Assembly (NCBI GenBank): GCA_009617715.1
Contig: VTFK01000014.1
Coordinates: 1,116,001 to 1,180,000 of the forward strand
DNA length: 64,000 nt
Origin: Plectrocnemia conspersa
Lineage: Eukaryota > Arthropoda > Insecta > Trichoptera > Polycentropodidae
Reading direction: 5' to 3'
The position numbers and the translations under genes are program-made. The notes under the pieces were generated by a model that was given only the letters and a program-made list of their open reading frames with translations, was not told the DNA's origin and ran no database searches. Shown piece after piece: positions 12,901 to 24,294 of this stretch; position 1 is the first letter of the stretch; the number at the start of each line of letters is the position of its first letter.

Positions 12901-14052
12901 CAATCTGTAACTCTAGCTGCGTATTGATCGCCTTCCAATTTATGCCAGTAGATCGTACTAGCTAAAATCTCTTCGTTCATCAGTATACCCTTCACAAAAT
13001 CGTCTCTCGTTTGAAAATCAAAGTTATCAGCAAACAACGGTAAAACAGACGGAGAACAAATAGCAATATGAGTATCTAGTAGATCGTTGTGTATTTCAAC
13101 TTCACCAAACCCAAGAAAAATTTCCTATAAAAAAATATACATTACTTTTACATGAAAATTAAAAGACAAAATATTAACACGCACAATTGGAAAAGAAACT
13201 TTCGTAGGTCCATCTTTTTTAGGCAATTTTTGGTGCAAGAGAACTCTATTCGTATTAGTGTCCGCTGCCAATAATACGGAATCAGAAACGGATTGAGCTC
13301 GATGACCAGGAACGGCCGGTTTGAACAATAAAGTCATGGCTGCGCCTTTGTCTCTCTTCGATATCTCTCTATTAAAAAAAATATAATAAAATCAAACTCA
13401 TAAAATACTTATTCGATAAAGAGACAAACTTGTGTTTTTCTAGAAGCGGTAACAGTTTAACGTTCGAAATTGCATCGGCTCCCATTAGAATAAAATATCC
13501 GTTGACGAGACTTTTAGCATCTAAGTCTCTCAAAGCATCGCCGAAAGAACGACAGCTCTCTGATACTATTATATGAACTGTCATACTAGCACTCCAAGCC
13601 GCCTTCTCTTCTCTCGATTTCCTCAAATAATGAAAGAAGAATTTATATAAAATTACATAATAAACAATATATTAATATTCAAGGAAAACAAAAGACAAAA
13701 ATTTTGAAGAGGACGTCTGATCACTTTAATTAATATAATTTTATATTTACTGTATGTGTGCTTTTATCAAATCAGCGCGCGATGAACAAAACAGAAATGT
13801 TTCGTTCACTCCAGACTGCGCTAATGATTCTAAAGCATAATCGACGAAAGGCACTCCGACTAATGGTAATAACGCCTGAAAGTAAATCATCAATAAATAT
13901 AACCAAGTCAGATAGAATAACACCAACGCAACACTCACAAATGGTACTTCGGGAACGACTGGTGTGAAATTATCGTTAAAGTTGTCGGCAATGACGACGG
14001 CCTGAAGGGGCTCATCTTCGCTCCCTGCACCGGGACTCCTTTGTTTCGTCAT
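9907..14052 (-). CDS. eIF2B5: Translation initiation factor eIF2B subunit epsilon
   Basis: Ten exons: 13939-14052, 13751-13875, 13430-13621, 13185-13368, 12880-13124, 12288-12410, 10890-11194, 10519-10734, 10173-10453 and 9907-10107. They sum to 1986 nt (661 aa). This is the catalytic subunit of the cytosolic exchange factor that recharges eIF2 with GTP. The nucleotidyltransferase-like domain starts at about residue 15 (LQAVVIADNF, then LLPLVGVPFVDYALE). A left-handed beta-helix of hexapeptide repeats (VIGKNCKIGS and following) lies near residues 335-420. An acidic Ser/Glu linker follows. The C-terminal HEAT (W2) domain has DYLILEINSSRYAYNMSL and ends FIEWLNQSSEEESD. It is shorter than human (721 aa), mainly in the linker. 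The chosen start is the first ATG in frame. Intron 6 carries a 1-kb transposon. Confidence 0.95.
11219..12233. mobile_element. 1,015-bp non-autonomous element with 8-bp target duplication
   Basis: Both ends read GGTACTGGTCG followed by TTTTATACCGG inward. The inverted similarity continues imperfectly for about 100 bp, sharing GAAGCAATTTGG and ACTTGA blocks. The flanks carry AAAATTTA at 11211-11218 and 12234-12241, an exact 8-bp duplication of the kind made by hAT, P or Merlin elements. No transposase frame is seen. An internal GTTTGAACAGCAAATGG motif at about 11878 links it to repeat family A. It sits in intron 6 of eIF2B epsilon. Confidence 0.85.
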
Positions 14053-15508
14053 TTTTATAAAACTTGCACTAACCTCAACTGTCACTCGCAATCTGGTTGC
14101 CAGTGGGACATTTTTGTTTGGCCATAAGCAAACATTTTTTACTGCACAATTTTTGTAATAAGATTAAAAATAGTTCTAATAAAATCGGTCGCAATATTTA
14201 AATAATTTACTCAATTCCGCCAAATACTTGTATTCTAAATTTTACGGTTGATTTTCTCTAACCACATAACACTCTTTATAAGTAAAATATACCAATAAAT
14301 AATTACTATAAAAATTCATTTTTCCTCGAGTGTACATGTCAAATATTTCTAGTGAAAGATTTACATTTATCAAAAGTGGCAAAAGTAAATTTTCTATTAC
14401 AAAATGTCAGTGTTTCTAATTAAAAGTTTTGTTTCGCACGGGAGTAAAGTTATATGGTTTATACATTAATATTTTAAATTAAGTGTTACATATAGACTTA
14501 GCTTACGTCCCGGTTTCACACCATCGGTTCCGGTTTCGTGACATTGGTTCCGGTTTCACAAAATTTTTGAAATGGCTTTTTTTGAAATAGCTTTTTTTTA
14601 GATGTAAAAAAATCCGAATTGAGCTTTTCCTTAACTGTCCCGGTTTAGAGTTTCATAAATATGGTAAGCCTAGTTACATATGTATTATATATTGTTAACG
14701 CCCGTTTCGCCTGATGTGTATTTTTTTAATAATATTTAGAAGCATCACAAAAAATATCGGAATTTAAATATCTTTTCATAAATTCAAATTCATATGGAGT
14801 AATTAAACTCATATATTTACCCCTTAAATGAATTTCTTTTAATCCATGATTTTATATCTTCTATCGTATTTGTACAGTTATCATAAACATTAATAAACGA
14901 TATAAAATAATGTTAATGACTTACAAGTATAATTTGTGACATTTTTTATAAAAATAACAGCAATTATTTTCAACACTTTTAATGTCAACACTGGTAATGT
15001 ACTTAACAATCTACAAAGTAAGTTTTTTAATACGACGAAATAAAACAAATCAGAGTGCATTTTTTTAAATATTACATAGATAATTTGGTAAAATGAAAAC
15101 AACCACAAAAGTAATATTAAATAGGGAAACACATATTAAAATGCATAAGCTATAGTATTACTGTTTTTAAAAGATAATGATTTTTCATTTAGTATGAATT
15201 TTGCGTTTATTTTATATCTTGTAATACAAATACTTATATATGTATTTATATTTTCAAGACTGGAAATTTGTTTCTTAGTTAAATTATTGAAAATATAAGC
15301 TCAATTTAGAAGTCTAAAATGTTGTAAACCTATGATATAAACTATTAATTAAATAATTTTTTTTTAATTATATAATTTGCCTAAAACCAGCAATAAAATA
15401 ATTAAAAATAGTATTAATTTAATTTGTTCATATGGCAACACTGATGTTTTGCACTGTACATGTGACAGGAGCAGAACCAGTGAATTGTTTTTGTGCATAT
15501 TTGCCATT
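14053..15508. promoter_or_regulatory. Divergent spacer between eIF2B epsilon and the MADF gene
   Basis: About 1.45 kb, AT-rich, and must hold both promoters. The only distinctive sequence is 14508-14565, where a CCGGTTTC block occurs three times (after GTC, GGTT and GGTT), with a fourth CCCGGTTT near 14640. Weakly inverted outer sequences (CATATAGACTTAGCTTAC near 14490, GGTAAGCCTAGTTACATATG near 14665) suggest a decayed small transposon. No gene is seen. Confidence 0.4.
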
Positions 15509-16338
15509 ATGGAGTGGACAAACGAATTAACGTGTAAATTATTAGAGTTGTATAAATTAGAAGAAATCATATGGAACTCTAAACATGCCGATCATAAAAA
15601 TAAGTCGCTTATTTCGAACGCTTGGGAAAATATTAAGAAAAATATTTCAAAAGACGTCAGCGTTGTGGAAATAAAACTGAAAATGGAAGATTTGATGGAT
15701 AATTATAGGACTTTGTATCAAAAAGTTCAACAGTCCAGAAATTGCGGAATCAAAAAGAAGAAATTAATATACAAACCGTCATGGTTTTGTTACAATGTTA
15801 TGGATGAATTTTTGCACGACGTTTACGAACCAGGAGAGACGACAGATACAGAGGTCAGTTTAATTTGTTCATTTTTCCTAACTAATTTTGACATATTGGT
15901 GATTTTTAGGATTCAGACATTGACTCACCGATGTGCGATTCCAAAGCTGAAAGCGATACCAACACCGAGCTTGATAATTCTGGTATTTATCGACGTATTA
16001 TTTATTGCGCATTCCGCTTAACTTAACCTTAACCTTTGTTGTTAGCAGGTGGAACATTTTCTAGGAACAAAAGGAAAAAATCATTTAAATGTCCCTTAAA
16101 AAAGAAGAGGGTATCGGGTAGATCGAGTTTTGATTTAAGCGTCGACGAACTACTAGATAAGACGTTTACGACGTTAAAAACACAGTTGAGTCACGATGAT
16201 ATCTGTACTATATATGAGAAACATTTTGCTATAAAGATTAGGCAATTTGATGATCAAACCAGGGAACATATTAAAAATAAAATCGAAAACATGCATTTTG
16301 AAGTTGAGCAGACTGCACAACCCCTACAAACCCATTAA
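15509..16338 (+). CDS. MADF-domain (Myb/SANT-like) DNA-binding protein
   Basis: Three exons, 15509-15853, 15910-15982 and 16049-16338, with GT-AG borders and closed phase, give 235 aa. Residues of about 5-100 fit a MADF domain: an N-terminal acidic/Trp start (EWTNELTCKLLELY), the LWD/H-YKN-like block IIWNSKHADHKNKSL, AWENI, then a basic KKKKLIYKPSWF segment. An acidic Ser/Asp linker and a very basic patch (RNKRKKSFKCPLKKKR, a likely nuclear signal) follow. A helical C-terminus resembles no BESS motif clearly. MADF proteins are sequence-specific nuclear regulators expanded in insects (family knowledge); the target is unknown. It is divergent from eIF2B epsilon. An AATAAA follows within about 90 bp of the stop. 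Confidence 0.8.
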
Positions 16339-17591
16339 TAATCTTATTATTGTTATTTTTTCAAATTTCAATATCACTGTATCACTGTAACCAAAAGAGT
16401 ATGAAATAAAAAAGAAATAAGAAAATAAAAGTATTTATTTTATTACACAAAATATTAATTAAACCAAAGGTAAAATTGTAAAAATGTCTCGTTGGAATGC
16501 AATAAGATACGTGAATGTAGCAGGGGCGGGCGGTGAAATTCTTTCCCTCTTGTAACTGCTTTGAGGTTGTAAAATTCAGGCATAAATGGTCTGTTTCATT
16601 ATCAGCATTCACAGCAGCTATTTCAGTAAGCAGTGCAATATTTTAAACCAGAACAACTTTCTGTAAAGTTTCGACTTACTTTCACCCCTATATATTACCT
16701 TGGCTCGCAATTTTATTAAATTATATATGAAATTCCTGAAAACTGGTAGTAATTTATAAAAGTCAGTTTTACAGCTATGTATTGATTCAATTTAAATCAT
16801 AGTAACTAGACACTAACATTATTATATCTGCCCTTGATACGTGCTAATAATTACCTGAAGGTGTGCGTGTACTTTGTATGAATTATCTGATTATGTAAAA
16901 AATCTCTAAACCGCTTTGAGTGCAGTTTCACGTAATTGAACGCAGCACCGTTTGTATTTTATTAAAAATCATTATTTTTTCTTTATAATATATATTATAT
17001 GTCACCACCGAATAACAAAACAATCAGTGCTGAAATATTGATTTTAGATTCAGATTTGAATTTTAATTACCAATTCGCGCATCACTATACTCTATAAAAA
17101 CTGCAATATATTTAACATTTGTTTTAATATTATTTAAAACAAACTAACTTTAAAATCAAAATAAAGTCGGTTGGGTTAAGACTACATCAATAAAATCTTG
17201 AAATATTTTACTTCTCTTTATATTACATTTTACTTGCTGGGTTGTATTCTGATTTTCATTATCATAAATCTAAAAATCTTTATACTAATTGTGAAAAATA
17301 GTAATGTTACAATAGGTAAAGGGGTAGTGGACCACAAATTTAATTTCTGCCTGAAGTGCTGAATAACATAGACTTGCTCCTAGTTGGCGAGCTAAAAACT
17401 TTATCCATAGCCTTATAAAATAGTTTAAAACCTGAATAAGAAGATAAATTATGATTAAGATAAAGATGAGCCTCGCTCATTCATATTATTTAAGCATGTT
17501 TGGATATCGGATAATCTACTGTCATTTTAAAACTTAAAATCAAATTTATTACTATAGTATTTTTCATATTTCTCCCAGAAATGAAACAGTA
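16339..17591. other. Intergenic AT-rich DNA after the MADF gene
   Basis: 3' flank of the MADF gene with AATAAA-like signals near 16420, then AT-rich DNA. A minus-strand frame at 16382-16612 is uninterrupted but has no recognisable domain and composition like its surroundings, so I do not call it a gene. Confidence 0.5.
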
Positions 17592-17885
17592 CAGTGGAAC
17601 TTCGCCTAACGAACATAATTCGTTCTATAATCTTGCAGAATCAATGCAAAATACGATAATGCCTATCAAAAGGTATAGTTAGACAGCTAATTATGACCGA
17701 TGACAGCTGAATATTATACGCTCACGGGTCTAACAGAAGGTTTTGGCTCCAACCAAAACTCCCCTGTATTCTCCTTGTCGCTCGTTAGACAAAACAACCC
17801 CCGTGAAAGTGTCGTATTTTTAATTTGTTTCGCTAGTTTTGTGAATTTCTCATTATGGGAGGTGCTCGTTAAGCGAGGTTTACTG
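17592..17885. mobile_element. 294-bp pogo/mariner-like MITE
   Basis: Inverted ends are CAGTGGAACTTCGCCTAACG on the left and CGTTAAGCGAGGTTTACTG on the right, with a TA dinucleotide directly outside each (17590-17591 and 17886-17887). CAGT-type termini with a TA target fit the pogo/Tigger branch of Tc1/mariner. There is no transposase. Confidence 0.75.
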
Positions 17886-18085
17886 TACTTTGGTTTGAAT
17901 TATATGCTTAATAAAAAAGTACCTTAATAAAACTGATTTCTTTATTTTATTTGTATGTGTAACTAAAAAAATTGTCAGATTACGATTTTACTTATTTTTA
18001 AATATACACCCTGCACTTTGCTTACATGACCTATCGACAAAAAACCTTTATCATTAGGTTTACCATATTTATAAAACTCTAAACC

Positions 18086-19310
18086 AGGGGCGAGAAATCT
18101 TTTTAATGCCAATGGCCATTTAGATAATTATAAAATCATCCGCGGGTCATTCGAAATTCTCAACTACAAAATGATCAACTAAAAAAAATACTGTTTTTCA
18201 TCAAACATTACATTAACTCACCCTTAATGTGATGGCTGCAACTGCTTATCTTTAGTGAGACGTATGATGCTGCATTTCTAGGTTTGCGTCGGTCAGTCTG
18301 GAACGAGTTTCAATGCATGTCTCCTCAAAGTAGGAAGCTCATCATTGTTTATGTGAAGTTTATAGAACTCGAGCAGTGGGAGGTTGTTGTAACTATCGTT
18401 TAGCACATCGTCGCTTTGCAGCTGAATAATTTCGAGCTGTAGCTTATCAGATACATCAGTAGGTTCTATATTAAACGGTGAAGCAATTATGTTCAATTCC
18501 ATTTGCTTGCTTTTCACGTCCTTGAATCTTTCATTAAATGCCTCAATTAGTTTCGCACATTCACTTGCATATTCAAGTGCCTTAAAAGGCTTTTGTCCTT
18601 CCAGAGTGGGGAAATGCACTGTGTTATTCTTTTCAAGTTGCACTTTCCTCTATTTTAATTTAGCTTCAAATGATTTTACGTTTGAAAGCAGAGAGCTGAG
18701 AAACTCCACCATTAACACTAGATCACACAGTCACTTATTATCATTGAATTCACAAACAGGGTTTCAATTTATCCCCATAAACTGGGTGACTTCATATCGC
18801 AGTTCTCAGTGATAAACGATATCAAAGTACTCAGAGTCAAGATCATTTAATAACTCTTTAAACTGTCGGCTCTAATCTTCCTGATTTTTATAAAATTTAT
18901 GCATGACACTACTGTTGACATCACATTGTTGAACCGCAACGATTGTACATAGACTCTCCTGGTAGCAGTGACATATAATTAAATTACTTGGATCATGACC
19001 GAGACGATTCAGTTCTTTCTTGCCAAATGCGATTAGCATTTTTTGTGAGTCAACCGTGGCTGGAGATCCATCAGCAGTGAGGCCGCTTAACTTTTCAAAT
19101 GAAAAGTTAATTATTTTCATTGATGAAACATATGTCCTCTCTTTATTTTATCCTCTCGCATGTCAAACACTGCAGTTATTCCACAAACGAGAATGGCCAG
19201 TTGGGCAGTATTTGTTATATCCGTTGTTTCGTCACAAGCCAGGAAGAAAAATTGAAAATCTCTTGTCAGTAATTTGATCTGAGACGGTTCTATGAAACAA
19301 ACTAACACTC
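18086..19310 (-). mobile_element. Broken hAT transposase (GTF2IRD2/ZBED-like family)
   Basis: Minus-strand pieces in different frames match consecutive parts of one hAT transposase. 19117-19308 has FQFF then LACDETTDITNTAQLAI. 18872-19120 has KLSGLTADGSPA and LIICHCYQESLC. 18293-18643 has VHFPTLE, SPFNIEP and KLQLEIIQLQSD, the C-terminal dimerisation part. The terminal sequence CAGGGGCGAGAAATC at 18086, followed by GGCCATTT and CGGGTCATT, is typical of this group. Stops and frame changes between the pieces mean there is no functional product. The matching far end may be the CCCTG near 19774-19778, but that is uncertain. Confidence 0.8.
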
Positions 19311-19719
19311 TGAAACGAGTTAACTTTATCTGTAACTATCAATTCTCAGCCCCTCAGCCTCAGTCTCAGCCTCTTTACGATTAATTCGCTCAATATATAG
19401 CTAAATATCGTTATCGTTTAAATATCGTTATCTTTGCCACAACGAGGTCTAGTGAAAGCAGCAGAACGTCTAGTGAACCTCTGAGTCAGAGGTTTGGCAA
19501 GGAAAGCAAGAGGTTTGGGTACTAATTGCATCGAAGAAAATATAAATTTAGTTTAAAAAATATCGATTACGGGAACTCGGGGGTATTTTTTGCGCCTATT
19601 ATATTGTATTTCTGCTTCAATTTATAATCTATCACTGAATAAGAATAAATTATTATTTTATTATTTTTTTCACATTGGTGTCGTATATTAGAAATTGAGA
19701 TTTTGTTGAATCGGCTCCC

Positions 19720-19808
19720 CTCTATAAATTGGCCGCCCATGTGCCTCACACATTTTCGGCCCCCGCCAGGATCAGCCCTGCCTCTGACATTATTTATGGA
19801 AGCCGCCC
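19720..19808. repeat. GC-richer repeat fragments, incl. Harbinger-like MITE end
   Basis: 19720-19780 holds GGCCGCCCATGTGCC and GGCCCCCGCCAGGATC ending in CCCTG, which looks like a hAT terminus. 19788-19808 (GACATTATTTATGGAAGCCG) matches the right end of the MITE at 5808-5959, without its left end. Confidence 0.5.
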
Positions 19809-20074
19809 GAAAATTCTTATATTTCCTTGGATTATATTATAAAAACGTTTTAAAAATTATTTTTTTCTCTATGTGCAAAAATAACTCCTACGTATGTATC
19901 TTTAGAAATATATTATTTCCATGTATGTAAGTTTGAAAATGTTATATGCACGAGCGTGAGTTAAATAGCAATTTTCAAATAATCATTCCATTTCCCCCAT
20001 TTTTCTGCCATGCAAGACATTCGTCGTATTAAGACCAATAATTGCTTACGAACTGTCAGCTTGCCGCTATCACG

Positions 20075-22866
20075 ATGGCGTTTATCAAAACGGGTATAAT
20101 CCATTTTTTTATTTTTTTATCGAAATTACCAAATAAAACTTAATTACAATGACATGTTTCACACTTCTCTAATTATAACTAAAGAATTAAACTTCATCTT
20201 TATAGAAGCTGGTATGGATGACGACGACGAAGTACTTGCTCCTGTTTCCACTCAATGTAAAGTCGAGGTAATGAAGTGTAATATGTAGCAGTTGTTAACG
20301 CATGTAATATTAAATAATACTTTTTTTCAAGTGTTCAAATGTAAAACTCGAATATGATAGCAGCGATGATACATTAAAAGCTGACGTAGATGACATGTTC
20401 GAAATAGGTTAAGACATAATTAATAATAAAGAATACTATTATGTATATTATTAATTATTATATGATTTCAGAAACGCACGATGTTAAAAATATTCTTAAA
20501 GTAAATACTACCGATGAGGATATTTTATCTCAACAAATTTCCAATGTTCCAAAAGTAATAATCGATTAGATTTTAATTTTTATGTATTTCGATATTTACA
20601 ACTTATCTAACAAATAAAATTTAAATTTTAGATATTAGAAATAGAAGGAAGTACCACAGTGCATCGCATGCATAATGATTATTATAAAAATGAGTGTAAT
20701 AAATGTGGAAAAGTATTTCAAATAAAAAAATATCTTACAAAACATATGAAAGTTCATAGAGAAGCTCGTGATTTTAAATGTAAAATTTGTGGAAAAATGT
20801 ATAGAAATGAAGACAGATTTACATGGCATATGGAATCTCATGATTATATTCGTGACTTGGAATGTAAAAAATGTGGAAAAGCATTCAAATATAAATGCAG
20901 ACTTTTAAAGCATATGGAAATTCATAGTGATATGTGTAGCTTTGAATGTGAAATGTGTGGAAAAGCATTCAAATATAAAATCAAACTTATAAAGCATATA
21001 ATAAGTCATAACGTTGATTGTAAATTTGTATGTGAAAAATGTGGAAAAACATTCTTAACTAAATCTACTCTTTCACGACACATTCAATCTCATAGTGAGG
21101 TTCGTGACTTTAAATGTGAAAAATGTGGAAAAGAATTTAAATGTAAAGGCAACATCGCAAAGCACATGAAAATTCATAGTAGTAGTTTTGATTTTGAATG
21201 TGAAAAATGTGGAAAAACATATAAAAATAAAGATAGATTTATTTGGCATTTGGAAACTCATGATTATGTTCGTGACTTAGAATGTAAAAAATGTGGAAAA
21301 ACATTTAAATATAAATGCAGACTTTTAACGCATATGGAAACCCACAGCGCAGTTACTAACTTTAAATGTGAAAAATGTGGAAAAACATTAGAAAATAAAT
21401 ATAGATTTGCGCATATGAAAACTCATTTAAAGGTTCGTGTCTTTGAATGTGCAAATTGTGGAAAAGCATTCAAATATAAATGCAGACTTTCAAAGCATAT
21501 GGAAACCCATAGCCAAGTTTCTAACTTTGAGTGTGAAAAGTGTGGAAAAGCATTCAAATATAAAATCAAACTTTTAAGTCATATAAAAACTCATAGCGTT
21601 GTTTGTAAATTTGAATGTGAAAAATGTGGAAAAACATTCTTAAATAAATCTACTTTTGCACGACATGTTCAATCTCATAGTGATGTTCGTGACTTTAAAT
21701 GTGAAAAATGTGGAAAGGCATTCAAATGTAAAGGCAATGTTGCAAAACACATGAAAACTCATAGTGATTGTTTTGATTTTGAATGTGAAAAATGTGGAAA
21801 AACGTATAAAAATAAAGACAGATTTACTTGGCATATGGAATCTCATAGTTATATTCCTGACTTAGAATGTAAAAAATGTGGAAAAACATTCAAATATAAA
21901 TGCAGACTTTTAAAGCATATGGAAACTCATCACGAGGTTTCTAACTTTGAATGTGAAAAATGTGGAAAAACATTAGAAAATAAATATAGATTTGCGCATA
22001 TGAAAAGTCATTTTAACGTTCGTGTCTATGAATGTGAAAAATGTGGAAAAGCATTCAAATATAAATGCAGACTTTCGAAGCATATGGAAACCCATAGCCA
22101 AGTTTTTAGCTTTGAATGTGAAAAATGTGGAAAAATATTCGAACAAAAATACAGATTATCAGTGCATATGAAAACTCATGCTGATGTTCGTGACTTTGAA
22201 TGTGAAATATGTGGAAAAACATTCAAATATAAATGCAGACTTTCAAAACATATAAAAACTCATGGCGATAGTTTTGATTTTGAATGTAAAAAATGTGGAA
22301 AAACATTTGACCATAGATACAGATTTTTATCACATATGAAAACTCATAGCAATGTTCGTGACTTTGAATGTGAAAAGTGTGGAAAAGCATTCACATGTAA
22401 AAATATACTTTCAGGTCATATGAAAACTCATAGCGATGTTTGTGACTTTAAATGTGATAAATGCGGAAAAGCATTCAAATATAAACAATATCTTTCACGG
22501 CATTTACGAACTCATAGCGACGTTCGCGTCTTTGAGTGTGATAAGTGTGGAAAAGTATTAAAATCTAAAATAATTCTTTCAGTTCATATGAAAACTCATA
22601 GTGACGTTCGTGACTTTGAATGTGAAAAATGTGGAAAAGTATTCTTAACTAAATCTAATCTTTCGCAACATATTCAATCACATAGCGATATTCCTGACTA
22701 TGAATGTGACAAATGTGGAAAAACATTTAAACATAAATACAGATATGCAGCGCACATAAAAACTCATAGTGATGTTGATGATTTTGAATGTGAAAAATGT
22801 GGAAAAGCGTTCCAATGTCAAGAGTATCTATCAGAACATATACTAACATGTGAAAAAACATTATAA
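20075..22866 (+). CDS. C2H2 zinc-finger protein with 26 tandem fingers
   Basis: Five exons, 20075-20093, 20206-20267, 20332-20407, 20472-20554 and 20632-22866, with GT-AG borders and closed phase, give 824 aa. The first about 105 residues are acidic and lack a ZAD, BTB or SCAN domain. They contain IKTE and VKLE, which fit the SUMO-acceptor pattern. The rest is 26 C2H2 fingers of the CxxCGKxF type with no gaps. Linkers are mostly HSDVRDFEC-like and only the spacing, not the TGEKP sequence, is conventional. Fingers 3-9 and 10-16 are tandem copies (585 bp each). Fingers 9 and 16 are one residue short between the Cys and His pairs, and the last finger ends in Cys rather than His. It is probably a nuclear DNA-binding protein with unknown target. 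The DNA is AT-rich, like its surroundings. Confidence 0.88.
20856..22025 (+). repeat. 585-bp tandem duplication of seven zinc fingers
   Basis: Unit 1 is 20856-21440 and unit 2 is 21441-22025. Fingers pair 3/10, 4/11, 5/12, 6/13, 7/14, 8/15 and 9/16, including the unusual short finger in both units. The next finger (17, from 22026) again resembles fingers 3 and 10. Confidence 0.85.
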
Positions 22867-23179
22867 TTTATATTCTCTTAGCAATTTAATAATTGTAAAA
22901 CATAAAAACGAGTACTTCTTTTCAAATGTAGACATTTCATATCTCATATTGTCACCATTATTGGTAAATAAATTTCAGTTAAGTACATACATATAATAAA
23001 TAATTTCTACTTTGTTAAAACTTTAAAAATATTGTATTATGTTACTTTTGCTATAATAAAACGTGTTCTGTATGTTGTCCTTGTTTTACGTTTTCAACTA
23101 CTATTTCCTGCATCAGTTCCTAATTGTAAATGTATGCAAATTACACACACTAATTAAAAAAACTGCTACTTTTTTATCA
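22867..23179. other. 3' flank of the zinc-finger gene
   Basis: AT-rich, with an AATAAA near 22966 and another AATAAA-type signal near 23055 that could serve as poly(A) signals. No gene is seen. Confidence 0.45.
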
Positions 23180-23460
23180 CACTGGTCATAAAAATAATTT
23201 GGCGGATGGGTGGCAATTGCACACAGATTGAGCTGCTGCAGTAGTATTTTAATTAAAGTATATAGAGTTTACATGTTTGTTATTAAAATGAATGCGAGTG
23301 AGCGGTGAATGAGGCACCACCGGCCGTTATATTCTCTTCGAGGTCCACCAAAAAGAACGGGCTGCTCGTCAGTGTTACCAGAGTGCCGCCAAGTTTTGAC
23401 TATAATGAATGAATAAATAAATAGGCCCCAACAATTATGTAATAACAAAATAAAAACGTT
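23180..23460 (+). repeat. Repeat family B, copy 1
   Basis: Shares GAGGCACCACCGGCCGT, a CTTCGAGGTCC block, GTTACCAGAGTGCCGCCAAG and the tail AATAAATAAATAGGCCCC with similar text at 50530-50640, 51777-51990 and 54660-54720. The copies have the same internal order and an A/T-rich tail. They may be 3' ends of a retroposon, but no coding part is seen. Confidence 0.65.
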
Positions 23461-24294
23461 TCCCTAAGAAACGCGGTCAGTATGGTATATCCAAAATGAT
23501 CTTCTCATGCCGTAATTACAGTAAGCCATAAACGCTTGTATTAGGTAGAGTTCGATGGAAATGCAGATAATCCCGTTTTTAATTAAAATGTTAATACATT
23601 TGCAGCATACTTAGTCTTAAATGTATGTGTAGTTAACTTACGAAGTTACTGTTTTATGTTGTAATGTAACTGATCAGCGAAACGCTGGATGACAAAAGAT
23701 AATATCTTTTTTATTTTTGAACGGGAGGAGTAATAATTTAAGGTGAATATGAGTCGCTGTCCTAAAAGACACTGAATATCTGTATTAGACACTATTCGTT
23801 TTTTCTGAGTTCATATTTTTCATTTTAAGTTGGTACAACTGTTAACGACTTTGTCATGTTTGTATACCTAAACAGAGTCGACAGCAACTCCACCGAATTT
23901 TTTTCGGTACCTTTGGAATCCTTTGTGTCATAGAAACGAGGGCCAAAACAACATTAAAGTGTCGTTTCTAAGAATCATTCTTTAACGTTAGTCTTCGTCG
24001 AAATAAAACACACATGTTTGATCGTGTGTTTTCTTCTAAAAGTCCATGTTACGGAAACAATAAGCATTTTAAATTTTCATATTTTGTATAGTCTAATATG
24101 CAATTAATTTACTAATGATTTGAAGAATCAAAATGTATATATTTGTGTATTTTATATATTCCAAATTCTTATACCTGCTTCCCCCCCCCCTCCCTCCAAT
24201 AACGTCCTTTTATAGAAGGTGCAAACGCTCGATTATCTAGAGTTCTTATTAAGATTTTATAACAAAATAACTACTTACGACTTACAATAAGTGA
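23461..24294. other. Intergenic, no gene seen
   Basis: AT-rich single-copy-looking DNA. The only simple feature is a run of ten C at 24181-24190 followed by TCCCTCC. Confidence 0.45.

Noticed and set aside
16382..16612. 76-codon minus-strand frame after the MADF gene
   Set aside because: No domain, no splice context, AT-rich composition; probably chance or old repeat.
18086..19778. Single complete hAT element from 18086 to the CCCTG at 19778
   Set aside because: The left end fits the family, but the right GC-rich sequence has no matching inverted end and no clear 8-bp duplication, so I bounded only the transposase part.
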